Below are positions 11,996-20,734 of a stretch of DNA of 64,000 nucleotides, piece after piece. Numbering within the stretch: position 1 is the first letter of the stretch; each line of letters opens with the position of its first letter. The notes under the pieces are model-generated. The model was not told the DNA's origin, did no database searches, and saw only the letters and a list, made by a program, of their open reading frames with translations. The position numbers and the translations under genes were made by a program. The stretch covers positions 16,457 to 80,456 of the forward strand of contig JACTAT010000210.1 in assembly GCA_014526335.1 (NCBI GenBank), in the 5' to 3' direction. The DNA is from Chrysaora quinquecirrha. Lineage: Eukaryota; Cnidaria; Scyphozoa; Semaeostomeae; Pelagiidae.

Positions 11996-12430
11996 TTAAA
12001 TTCCTATGCCACAATTTCGCAAAATCTGTTTGTGCTCAGGAAGCAAGAAAGGCTTCAGTTGCGGAGGAACTACAATCATTTGCGGAGAAAACATTTGATT
12101 GTTGTGCGCTATGCAAGTGCGATTAAAGTGATAATAAACTTTAGCAAATTCTGCAGATATCCTCCACTCACGTGCTTTTTGATCAAAATATGATCTTTGT
12201 GTTTTTGAAACAACGACCATATCATTGGGTGGGCTAGGGTACCCATTTTGATAGAACCTGCCACTGCATTTATAGCAAACAGCAACATTCTTATGGCAAA
12301 ATCGTAGAAGTGCCAGTACGTATCCATTTGCTGGTGGATCTGGTTGTGGCGGTGGATTTAAGGCTGAATCCGCTTGCATGCCAGAGACGAGTGGTTGATG
12401 CAGCTGATTAGGAACATCTACTACTCTCAT
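11996..12430 (-). CDS. 144-aa zinc-binding-type protein carried by the long-TIR element
   Basis: An uninterrupted ORF in the centre of the element, starting 36 bp inside the right arm. After a proline-rich start (PPPQPDPPANG), a Cys/His-rich region follows: FCHKNVAVCYKCSGRF, then PPNDMVVVSKTQRSYFD, then YYHFNRTCI, and finally FSPQMIVVPPQLKPFL. CxxC plus HxxxxC could form a zinc site. I associate this block with uncharacterised proteins repeated in cnidarian genomes, but I cannot name a family and no catalytic signature is visible. There is no DDE-type transposase motif. It may be an accessory protein of the element or a captured fragment. The ORF is much longer than chance would favour in such AT-rich surroundings, which supports real coding, recent or present. 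Confidence 0.6.
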   Translation of the reverse strand: MRVVDVPNQLHQPLVSGMQADSALNPPPQPDPPANGYVLALLRFCHKNVAVCYKCSGRFYQNGYPSPPNDMVVVSKTQRSYFDQKAREWRISAEFAKVYYHFNRTCIAHNNQMFSPQMIVVPPQLKPFLLPEHKQILRNCGIGI

Positions 12431-12599
12431 TTGAACATCAGAAGAATGAGCTGATGGTGCTGTTACATAGATATTTAATGATGTTGATTCAGTTTTTCTA
12501 TCAAGTGATCAAATTTCTCTAGTCAAACGTCCTACTAATGGTCCAGCGAGCAACCACTTTCCACGTCAAAACCTTGTCCCAGGCCCCATCCTTGCGCAG

Positions 12600-13120
12600 A
12601 GTTTAAGGTCCCAACTGAATCCCTGGCCTCAGGTTTCTGGTCCAAAATGCGTCCCAGGTCCAAGTTCTCAACTGCGTCCTAGGTCCCAGGACCAACTTGC
12701 TTCCCAGGTCTCAGGTCCCATTCCGTTACCAGGTCCAAGGTCCCACCTGAGTCCCGCTTCCCTGGTCCCACCTAAGTCCCGTGTCTCGGGTCCCACCCGT
12801 GTCCTGCGTCCCACGTCCCGGGTCCCACCTGAGTCCCAGATCCCACCTGAGTCCCGGTTCCCGGGTCCCACCTGAGTCCCAGGTCCCACCTGAGTCCCGC
12901 GTCCCAGGTCCCACCTGAGTCCCGGGTCCTGGGTCCCATCTGAGTCCCAGGTCCCGGGTCCCACCTGAGTCCTGCGTCCCGGGTCCCACCTGAGTCCTGC
13001 GTCCCAGGTCCCACCTGAGTCCCACGTCCCACTTCCGTTTTGAGTCCCACGTCCCACTTCCGTCCCGGGTCCCGCGTCCCACTTGAGTCCCACGTCCCGG
13101 GTCCCACCTGCGTCCCGGGT
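12600..13120 (-). repeat. GGGAC minisatellite, right arm (inverted)
   Basis: Inverted counterpart of the left-arm minisatellite, with G-rich units on the minus strand. Unit order and number differ from the left arm, so the arms have gained and lost units independently. Confidence 0.9.
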
Positions 13121-13139
13121 CATCAAATTCCGGTATGCC

Positions 13140-13149
13140 CATAGCTGGA
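13140..13149 (+). repeat. Target site duplication, right copy (CATAGCTGGA)
   Basis: Identical to 10736-10745. Exact placement against both TIR ends fixes the element boundaries. Confidence 0.9.
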
Positions 13150-13188
13150 CTCCCGTGATACAGATTTTGTTTAAATGGGTCCTTAATG

Positions 13189-13620
13189 AGGGGGTTTTTG
13201 GGGGGGTCTGGAAACCGTAAATCCGCTAAAAATTTTCTCAAAAACCGTAAAACCGTGCGATATTTTGTACAAATCCGTATGGCACGATTGAAGTCCCGGT
13301 TTTCACAGAAATTGCACAGAGAATCTATGACAACTGTAGGTTTGTCAACTTTTACTGTTCACTTCACGTTTTGAGATGTTTTCTTCCAATTATAATTTTT
13401 ATTGTCACTGCGGGCTAACCTGCAGGTTCACTGAGTCGGCATTCAGTACCAAAAACGCAAAATCGTAATCAAAAACCGGAAAAATTATCTAGAAATACCG
13501 TAAGACCGTTCACCGACGTGATTTTGAAAACCGAAAAACCGCGTAATTTTTGGGAAGAAACCGAAAATCCGAGCAAAAATATTAGCAAAACCGTGTAACC
13601 GTAAAACCCAAACACCCCCT
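13189..13620. mobile_element. hAT-like MITE, copy 1
   Basis: Ends AGGGGGTTTTTGGG and (inverted) AGGGGGTGTTTGGG. It is flanked by CCTTAATG (13181-13188) and CCTTAATC (13621-13628), which agree at seven of eight positions, as expected for a hAT 8-bp duplication. The body is full of short words such as AAACCGTAAAACCG. A second, inverted copy of the same sequence lies at about 26095-26534. No coding capacity. Confidence 0.7.
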
Positions 13621-13626
13621 CCTTAA

Positions 13627-14174
13627 TCACGCTAGCGAATCTATAATCGCTACTGTGGTGGATAATCATTACTGTGGTGGTACTATTTGCGTACTGTGGT
13701 GGTAGTTTCTGCGTCTGTGGTGGATAATCACTACTTGTGGTGAGGTGGGTTACTATGCTTGCGGTGGTGGCAGTTTGGCGTACTGTGGTGGATAATCACT
13801 ACTGTGGTGGTACTATTTGTGTACTGTGGTGGTAGTTTTTGCGTACTGTGGTGGATAATCACTACTTGTGGTGGGTTATAATGCTTTATGTGGTGAATAC
13901 GAGATCATAGCAAAACTCTACAGATCAAGCAAGAAAAAACCACAAAATCCACCACAATACGCCAAAAACTGCCACCACCGCAAGCATAGTAACCCACCAC
14001 AAGTAGTGATTATCCACCACAGTACGCCAAAACTGCCAACACCGCAAGCATAGTAACCCACCACAAGTAGTGATTATCCACCACAGTACGCAGAAACTAC
14101 CACCACAGTACGCAAATAGTACCACCACAGTAGTGATTATCCACCACAGTAGCGATTATAGATTCGCTAGCGTG
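13627..14174. mobile_element. Foldback element with CTGTGGTGG repeats, TTAA-flanked
   Basis: The two halves are inverted copies. The left begins TCACGCTAGCGAATC and the right ends GATTCGCTAGCGTG. TTAA borders both ends (13623-13626, 14175-14178). Each half is made of repeated words ACTGTGGTGGATAATCACTA and GTGGTGGTAGTTT, so nearly the whole 548 bp can fold back. The central 60-70 bp (about 13890-13960) is unpaired. It sits in the TTAA of the right-hand target duplication of the neighbouring MITE, so it arrived later. Confidence 0.8.
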
Positions 14175-14418
14175 TTAATACACAAGAGAAGTTATTTTTT
14201 ACTACTAAGGCATGAATGCGACAGCAGAGCCTCGTTTTCGTGCTCGAAATCAGAATCATGAAGTCGTTTGTAGAATTTTTAAGGGGATACTGTCGCAAAC
14301 CATAACGCTCTACGCTAAATTTATTATAAGCTTGCTTGACTTTCTCGCCTACACCTAGCATAGCTACGCCGGGCTAGAACTTAACTTCTATTACATAAAA
14401 ATAGTCAAATAAGGTAAA

Positions 14419-15787
14419 TTAAAAGAAATCGTCGTCAAGATATTCCGCAAAATCGTCCTCTACGGCAGATTCCTCCCCTTCTACAGTTTCGTTCTCTTCA
14501 TCAAAATCGATGAGAAGCTCCGTTACATCTTCGGGATAGCATCGATCGCTCCATACAACACGTCCGTACTCGTCCCAACCGCGATGTACAGCATCGTCAA
14601 GATTAAGCATTGTGGATTTCGCCTTTCGAAAAATAAAGGCAACGTAATTTGCCCGCATTAGATGCAACTGCAGGTTGGTCTTGCAGGATAGTAAGACGCT
14701 AAGATCAGGAATTTTCCCTTCCTTTTCAAACTTTTCAACAAAAAGCTTGTATTGTAGGGCATCAACTGACTCAACTCTTTGGTTGCCATATTATCTACAA
14801 ACATAGCTATCCCTCTATTATCTATTATCTGTTGGCAGAGTTGATTTGAAGGATATGCCTTGTTGCCTAACTCGCAACTCGCAAAACATGTCAACGTAGT
14901 CAGAAACTTCCCCTTTCCAAAAAAAACTTGATAGCTACATAAGCGCTACTAGAGAAGGCGTGCATTCTGATGATTGCTTTCTTTTGCTCATCTTTGTGGT
15001 AGCGTAGAAGTTGCAATGTCGATTATCTTTCTATTTTTGTCAATTCCATTGGCGATAAGGACTTGAACACCCCCAAAATTATGTGCCAAGAGAATAACCA
15101 GAATATCTATATCACCTGATGGAGACCTTACCATGACGGCGTCTCCTGGAGGTACAGTAGAAGCTTGAACTAAAGCAATCAATTTAGTGTCGGCTTCTAC
15201 GTGATCACTTGCCAGCTTGTCCGACATGGAAGTTTCTTCAGCAGCAATCTTCTTGCATTGAGACTTATTTGAAAGCAATAGGACTATGTTGCAAGATCTT
15301 CTTTCTCCTTGTCGATTGCTTGTTCTATAAGGTTAAAGAGTGTCTTCTTGTTTTTTCTATTTTTCTAATTCATTGAAACCATAAATTGAACTTTTATGTC
15401 AGGACTGGGAAAAAAATACCTTTTACTCTTTCCCCTTGCCTCGCGTTCTGCTCCTTTTATGCTCTCAATTCTATATGAAAATTGTTGTATATTGCTAAGG
15501 AACGGATTCAACAATCTTTGCCGCCTATTCCCTACCGTACCAGAACTACCAGCCAAGCTTGCGGCAGCCAAATTCAAAGAGTATGTGGTCAACGTCTGCT
15601 TACTTTGAAAGTCCTCCTTACTCAAAATGTTGGGGTCTTTCATAAAGGCACCAAAAAGCTTTCTCTTTACAGTCTTCCGTATTGCATCATCAGTTGTGCT
15701 TAGGGGAAATAGATTGGAGCTAGTTAAAACCCTTTCCAGATTAGTCGCCATCATGTGGTATAGATGTTCTGGTTCTTTTCTTGGCAC
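14419..15787 (-). pseudogene. Decayed transposon-associated protein with HxEADT motif
   Basis: Minus-strand coding in three pieces: 15787-15365 (140 aa), 15278-14988 (96 aa) and 14894-14419. The middle piece has SDHVEADTKLIALVQAS and SPSGDIDILVILLAH. These are the two conserved acidic motifs (HxEADT and SPxxDxDxLxxL) of an uncharacterised protein family that is repeated in cnidarian and other invertebrate genomes. The spacing of acidic residues suggests a PIN-like nuclease fold, which is inference. The last piece ends in an acidic tail (AVEDDFAEYLDDDFF). Frame breaks lie near 15280-15365 and around 14660-14990, so no full protein can be made. Confidence 0.65.
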
Positions 15788-15796
15788 ATGATTTTG

Positions 15797-16189
15797 TGGG
15801 CGTTCAAGTCCTTATCGACAATGGAACTGACAGCAATAAAAAGATAATCGATATTACAATTTCTACGCTACCACCCTGATGAAAAGGAAGGGAAAATTCT
15901 TGATCTTAGCGTCTTACTATCCTGCAAAGCCAACCTGCAGTTGCATCTAATGCGGCAAATTACGTTGCCTTTATTTTTCGAAAGGCGAAATTCCTCAATG
16001 CTTAATCTTGACGATGCTGTACATCGTTATTGGGACGAGTACGGACGTGTTGTATGGAGCGATCTTTGCTATCCCGAAGATGTAACGGAGCTTCTCATCG
16101 ATTTTGATGAAGAGAACCAAACTATAGAAGGGGAGGAATCTGCCGTAGAGGACGATTTTGCGGAATATCTTGACGACAATTTCTTTTAA
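15797..16189 (+). pseudogene. Inverted, deleted copy of the HxEADT-type gene 3' part
   Basis: Forward-strand copy of the C-terminal part of the gene on the other arm. It reads GVQVLIDNGTDSNKKIIDI, then jumps to the C-terminal domain with SMLNLDDAVHRYWDEYG and the acidic end AVEDDFAEYLDDNFF. A stop (TGA near 15877) falls at the jump. About 82 C-terminal residues are uninterrupted and differ from the partner arm at roughly a dozen positions, so the two arms are not a very recent duplication. Confidence 0.7.
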
Positions 16190-16439
16190 TTTACCTTATT
16201 TGACTATTTTATGTATTAAAAGTTAAGTTCTGGCCCGACGTAGCTATGCTAGGTATAGGCGAGTAAGCCTGTAGTCAACTCTGCTGTCCATCCTTCGGAG
16301 GTCAGTAAATGAGGTATTTGTTGTAGAATTCCAGTCTGTGGCACAAGCTGAAGGTTCACATCAGCTGTATAGCTGCCAGACCCCCTAACCTGTGTTAAAA
16401 AAAAGATTGCTTGTCTGATTGCTTGAGGGTCCAATACAG

Positions 16440-17020
16440 TCATTTGTATTTGAAGATGTTTCAAGAGCATTCAGGAGTATGAAAAATGGTAATGCTGATG
16501 GACCAGCTGGGACTGTCAAGGAGCACCCAATTGCTTCTCAGCATGGAAAGGTAGCAATTTGGAGGTAGCAATTGAGATGACATGAAAGAGGACTTGTTCC
16601 TATATACAAGAAGAAAGGTAGTGTTATGGACTGTGGCAATTATGTAGGAAACGTTCCTGGGGCATGGCATGAAAGTCTTTGAAAGAATGCTTGATAAAAG
16701 ATTGAAGGATATTGTGAGAATTGATAAGATACAGATTGGCATTCATACCTGGTAAAGGGACATTCTGGGTGAGTTAAAAATAGAAGATGATTTCTGCCAT
16801 TTGGGCTACGACATAAATTGTGATGAAGGAAGTGAACTTGCTGCAAGAAGGAGAGTAGCTCTAGGCTGGAGAATGTCGTAAAGTTGGCTTAAAATTTGAC
16901 GATGATGAAAAGGCAAGGAGAAGCTGTAACAAGTCGTGGAAGGACAATGCTATAGAATGGGGAAAATGTGGACTTTAATAAATGATGATGATGGGATGGG
17001 GATGATGATTATTATGGTGA
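16440..17020 (+). pseudogene. Decayed LINE (RT fragment plus 3' end with GAT tail)
   Basis: Forward-strand translations in changing frames read FEDVSRAFRSMKNGNADGPAG, RGLVPIYKKKGSVMDCGNYV and MKVFERMLDKRLKDIVRID, a well-known non-LTR RT stretch. Then IEDDFCHLGYDINCDEGSELA appears, from much later in such proteins. The RT core between them is deleted. The fragment ends AATAAATGATGATGATGG (from about 16978), a LINE-type simple-repeat tail. Many stops and frame shifts; long dead. Confidence 0.65.
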
Positions 17021-17859
17021 TAAAAATAACAACAAATCTGTACAATATTATATCGGAGATGCAACTGGTATACATCTCTTTTAAAGTGCAGAGAAAGAAA
17101 AGGACCATGAAATCACATTTGAAGCAGATTAGGAATTTTATCTCAACATCAAAGATAAGATCAGCAAAGCGTCAAGTATTTTGGCACTTATCGTTTATCA
17201 GCAGAAGTTTTAAATATTTAGATGTGGAGAATTTTAGAGCTAGATCACCTATCTTATGAAGAAAGCCATAAAAAGATCAAGATATCAACGCTTACATTAA
17301 GAAGGCTGCCTGGCAATTTGATTAAAATTACAAAATGCAGCCAGACGTTTATGATTCAGATGCTGCATCAGAATACTTACAACATAATACAGATGCGATA
17401 CAAATTATGAGAAGCATAGATTCTATTCAATTCTATGCTTATCGTACTTAAACAAGTTAAAGTTAAGTTGTGTTAAACACTACAATTAAAATCATCTCCA
17501 CTTGGGATAAAAAATGCAAGGAACGGTCTCCCAGATGAAGTTTCTGAAGCACATTCTGTAAATGCCTTTAAAAAGACTGGGTAAGTATTGGTCACCTCAA
17601 GAACTGAAATATAACTACAAAGCTGCATTAAACCATGATTAAACATGCTAATTGGAAATAAGATAATCAATATGGAGGAAAATGAAAGAACTGCGCATAG
17701 AACTTTTATAAACTAGTAGGTTATCTTGCAGATTATATGAGGCAAGGTTAGAGGAACTTGGCATGAATAGACTGAATTAAACAGCAAATATGAAAAAGAA
17801 AAGAGGTTATGAAACTCTTAAGGCAACATGGTAGAATTGTCACAATATATCTATATCAA

Positions 17860-18300
17860 CGGATACAGAAATGAGCCGGTGAAAAGTTTAGAAACCTGAA
17901 TGCTTTGAAACCAGATGTTGGCAGGTGTGTTGCGGTGATAAAATCTAGAAATACAGTGGCAACAGAAGCTTCTAACAAATGGAGGGAGCTATTATCATAG
18001 AAAATGAATCTGGAAACTAAGAAGAGAATAGTAGGGGCACTGCTTTCGAGTGTATGGAGCTGGAACATGGGCACTATGATCAGTGAACATCCAGCACAAA
18101 GAATCATTTGAAATGTGGATTTGGAGAAGAAAGAGAGCTGGAAATGAAAAGAGGGTTTTATATATAAGAAACTGGATCAGACATATTGTCAGTGATGAGG
18201 GTATTTTGAAGGAAGACAGTGAAATAGAGTGGAAGGAAAGTTCAAGACGAAGGAAAAGGATGAAGATGCTGTATGAAATGAAGGAGCTCAGAGATTAATG
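17860..18300 (+). pseudogene. Decayed LINE C-terminal fragment
   Basis: Forward reading gives MNLETKKRIVGALLSSVWSW and, after a one-base shift, NIQHKESFEMWIWRRKRAGN followed by WIRHIVSDEGILKE. This is the pattern of the region after the RT domain in many non-LTR elements (…SFEMWxWRR…VSxEEVL…). It probably belongs to the same kind of LINE as the piece at 16.4-17.0 kb. Broken. Confidence 0.6.
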
Positions 18301-20734
18301 AAAACTCACGAAATTTACATCATAAGAAAGATATTGCTGTTACCTGGAACAATTATTCTGGTTATGAAAAATATTACACAGAGAAGAGGCAAGCAGTGCC
18401 AGTGCGAATTTTATGTAAGGTTCAAAAATCCACTCTTCACATGAAATTGCCATCTGAAACTGATATACAGATAGGAATCTGATTGGCCAAAGACAAACAC
18501 GTGCTTATTGTTACCATTGCAAATATTGGTAAAACTCTTCATCACTCTTCATCATTGGTCACTCAACAAACGCTGTCTTGATAGAGCAAAAGGATATTGT
18601 ACCTCGCTACATGCATATAGAAGGTGTTCTCAGAAAAAAGAATCGTCTGTACTTGTCTTTGTGTATTACTTTATTATTGAATGATGACCATCCGTCATGT
18701 TTATCTGTCACAAAATGCATCCCCGACCTTCGTGAAAAATATGATCAAAAACTGCCAAATTGGTCTTCTTAATCATTATATAACAACCGTAGCGTCATAT
18801 AATAACTAAGGCCTATATAATAACCGTAGTTTTACTGAGAACCTAGGAAGATCCACAAGCAAGATAAATTTTTCAGTTTCCGTCACTGTCTTCAGTGAGC
18901 TATTGGGTTAGAATTGCCAGTCAGTGGCGAAATCCAGCAACGGGTGATAAATGGGAAGAATGAAGAAATCAAATATAATAATGTTTAAAATTTCAAGGCA
19001 GAAATGAAGGGACCAAAGGAGAATGTGAGCTGAAAAAAATAATAATCAAGATCAACTAGACAGTAAAGAAAACAAGGCACAATGGATAAAGAAAAACTGT
19101 GCTTACTATATAGATGAGCAAAGCAATGTAAATATGGAGATATGTGTCAATAGAGCCAAACGAAGAGGTCAGAAATGTGATTAAATTATCTGTAGGTTTG
19201 GTCATGATAGTGGTGGAATATGCCAAAATTATAGGAGCAGAAATTCTAATAAATGCACATATGTAGATTCATTCATGCTGTAGAGAAAGTGGTAGGATTG
19301 TTAGAAGATTGACGAGACAAAACAGAAAACAACCTATGTAACTCAGCATAACAAAGAGCAAACAGTGAATTATGAAGAAAACGTGCAACGACAAAATTAA
19401 AAGCAAAATCTGCATATGATAAAAGAAAATACACGAGAGGAAACAGATGAAGTTGGAGATTATAAATCAAAATTTTCACATGCGGCAAAAGATGATAGAT
19501 GACGCAATTGTACAAAATCGACATGGATTAACTATAAAGAAAAGATACGGAAAGAAGAAATAGATAAAAACACGTGTTTAACAAATATCAAGAAAAAACG
19601 AAACAAAATGAAATAGGAATAATTGAAAGGAATAAAAAAAGATTATAAAAGACCAAAATAAGAATAAAAGAATTAAAAGAAAGAAAGCAATAAAGAAAAG
19701 AGTATTGAAAACTTTAATTTATTTGATAAATAGCCTATAGGAGAACACGGAAAATTTGCTGGTGAAACTATAACGTTGGTACTTCAAAAACCTTAAAGAA
19801 ATAACTGTACTACTGCAGGCATTAATACAGCAGCTGTCCAGAAGATTCATCAGCAAATTCATTTCGAACAGAACAATATTACAGTATTTAACTGAAGAAA
19901 GCCGACGACTGGAAGGAAAGCCTAACATTGCTGAAAGTTGAATTCTTGGGTTGTGCTAATATTGAATCTTAAAAAAATTCGACTGAGGAAATATTAAGAG
20001 CTTCGGCAGTTAAAAACGCCAGGCACAGACTTCGTAAATATGCCCAGCCCAAAGAGTGGGAAAGTAGTCTATGGCTCTTTTCCAGTTGCAACATCTATAA
20101 AGTGAAAGTTGAAATACAATGATATAAGTTGGCATTTTGCCAGCACCCATGTTCGCTAAGCAGGGAGAGAACATTTTTAGGAAAACACGTCAACAAAATG
20201 GAAAGGTAGATTAGGCGAAGACTCCAGCTCCTTTTCAGTATATTTGACCTCAATATAAATGAGCATGGTAATAGATCAAATGTTTTATGTTCAAATTTAT
20301 CTGCTGAAAGAGTATCTCAGACGTCTTGAAGTGGCAGTAGTGCTGGTATCAGTAGCATTCTTTTCAATGTCTCCAATGTTTGAGTTACAAAGTATCCTTT
20401 CAGATGAAGAGCAATACCCTACAAGGCTTCGGGTTTTCGGAAATTCTAAAGGAAGACTTTACTCGCAAATAGTATTTGCTTGAAAGTGCTGTTTAATTTC
20501 GTTATATAGCGAGAATTACTGTTGAATGAATAAAATAGCATTTCAAAATGTTTAATTAATGATATATATTTTGAAACGCCACAGGTAACCAAAAATGTTT
20601 TTGAAAATATAAAAGAGATGGTTTTGCACCTGACTTTATGATATTGATTGACTTCAATAATAAATACTAAAAATCCATGGGTTTGCAGTTTGAAATTCTA
20701 AAACATTTTAACATTTCAGATTTCTTTATAGCAT
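18301..20734. other. Intergenic stretch, nothing recognised
   Basis: A-rich on the plus strand (18.9-19.7 kb especially), with only short chance reading frames. No exon, RNA gene or terminal inverted repeat could be supported. It includes the presumed 3' UTR of malectin at its right end. Confidence 0.4.

Larger units (their letters stand above)
10746..13139. mobile_element. Long-TIR element (MULE-like or foldback) with 10-bp TSD and GGGAC-repeat arms
   Basis: The outer ends are GGCATACCGGAATTTGATG on both sides in inverted orientation. The arms are 10746-11474 and 12466-13139 (about 729 and 674 bp) around a 991-bp centre. Each arm has a terminal segment, a long minisatellite built on GGGAC, and an inner non-repetitive part of about 190 bp that matches its partner closely (for example CATAGATATTTAATGATG at 12466). 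A perfect 10-bp direct duplication, CATAGCTGGA, borders the element at 10736-10745 and 13140-13149. Long TIRs with a 9-11 bp TSD are the hallmark of Mutator-like elements, and foldback elements give about 9 bp, so these are the two candidates. No MULE transposase is visible; the centre carries one 144-aa ORF on the minus strand. Probably non-autonomous. Confidence 0.88.
14341..16264. mobile_element. Palindromic pair of transposon-type gene fragments
   Basis: The ends CTCGCCTACACCTAGC (14346 region) and CTCGCCTATACCTAGC (inverted, ending at about 16264) face each other. About 385 bp at each end are inverted copies (14341-14725 versus 15877-16264). A second inverted match pairs 14998-15076 with 15797-15876, so the right arm is an internally deleted copy lacking about 270 bp. 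The spacer carries the N-terminal part of the coding region. No target duplication was identified. Confidence 0.65.

Noticed and set aside
10731..13241. Overlapping Gly/Asp/Thr/Trp-rich frames of 110-171 aa in three phases
   Set aside because: They are translations of the GGGAC minisatellite in every frame and on both arms. Low complexity and overlap show that they are not genes.
20259..20483. 74-aa plus-strand frame as a small gene
   Set aside because: No family resemblance, no splice or promoter support, and length within chance for AT-rich sequence.
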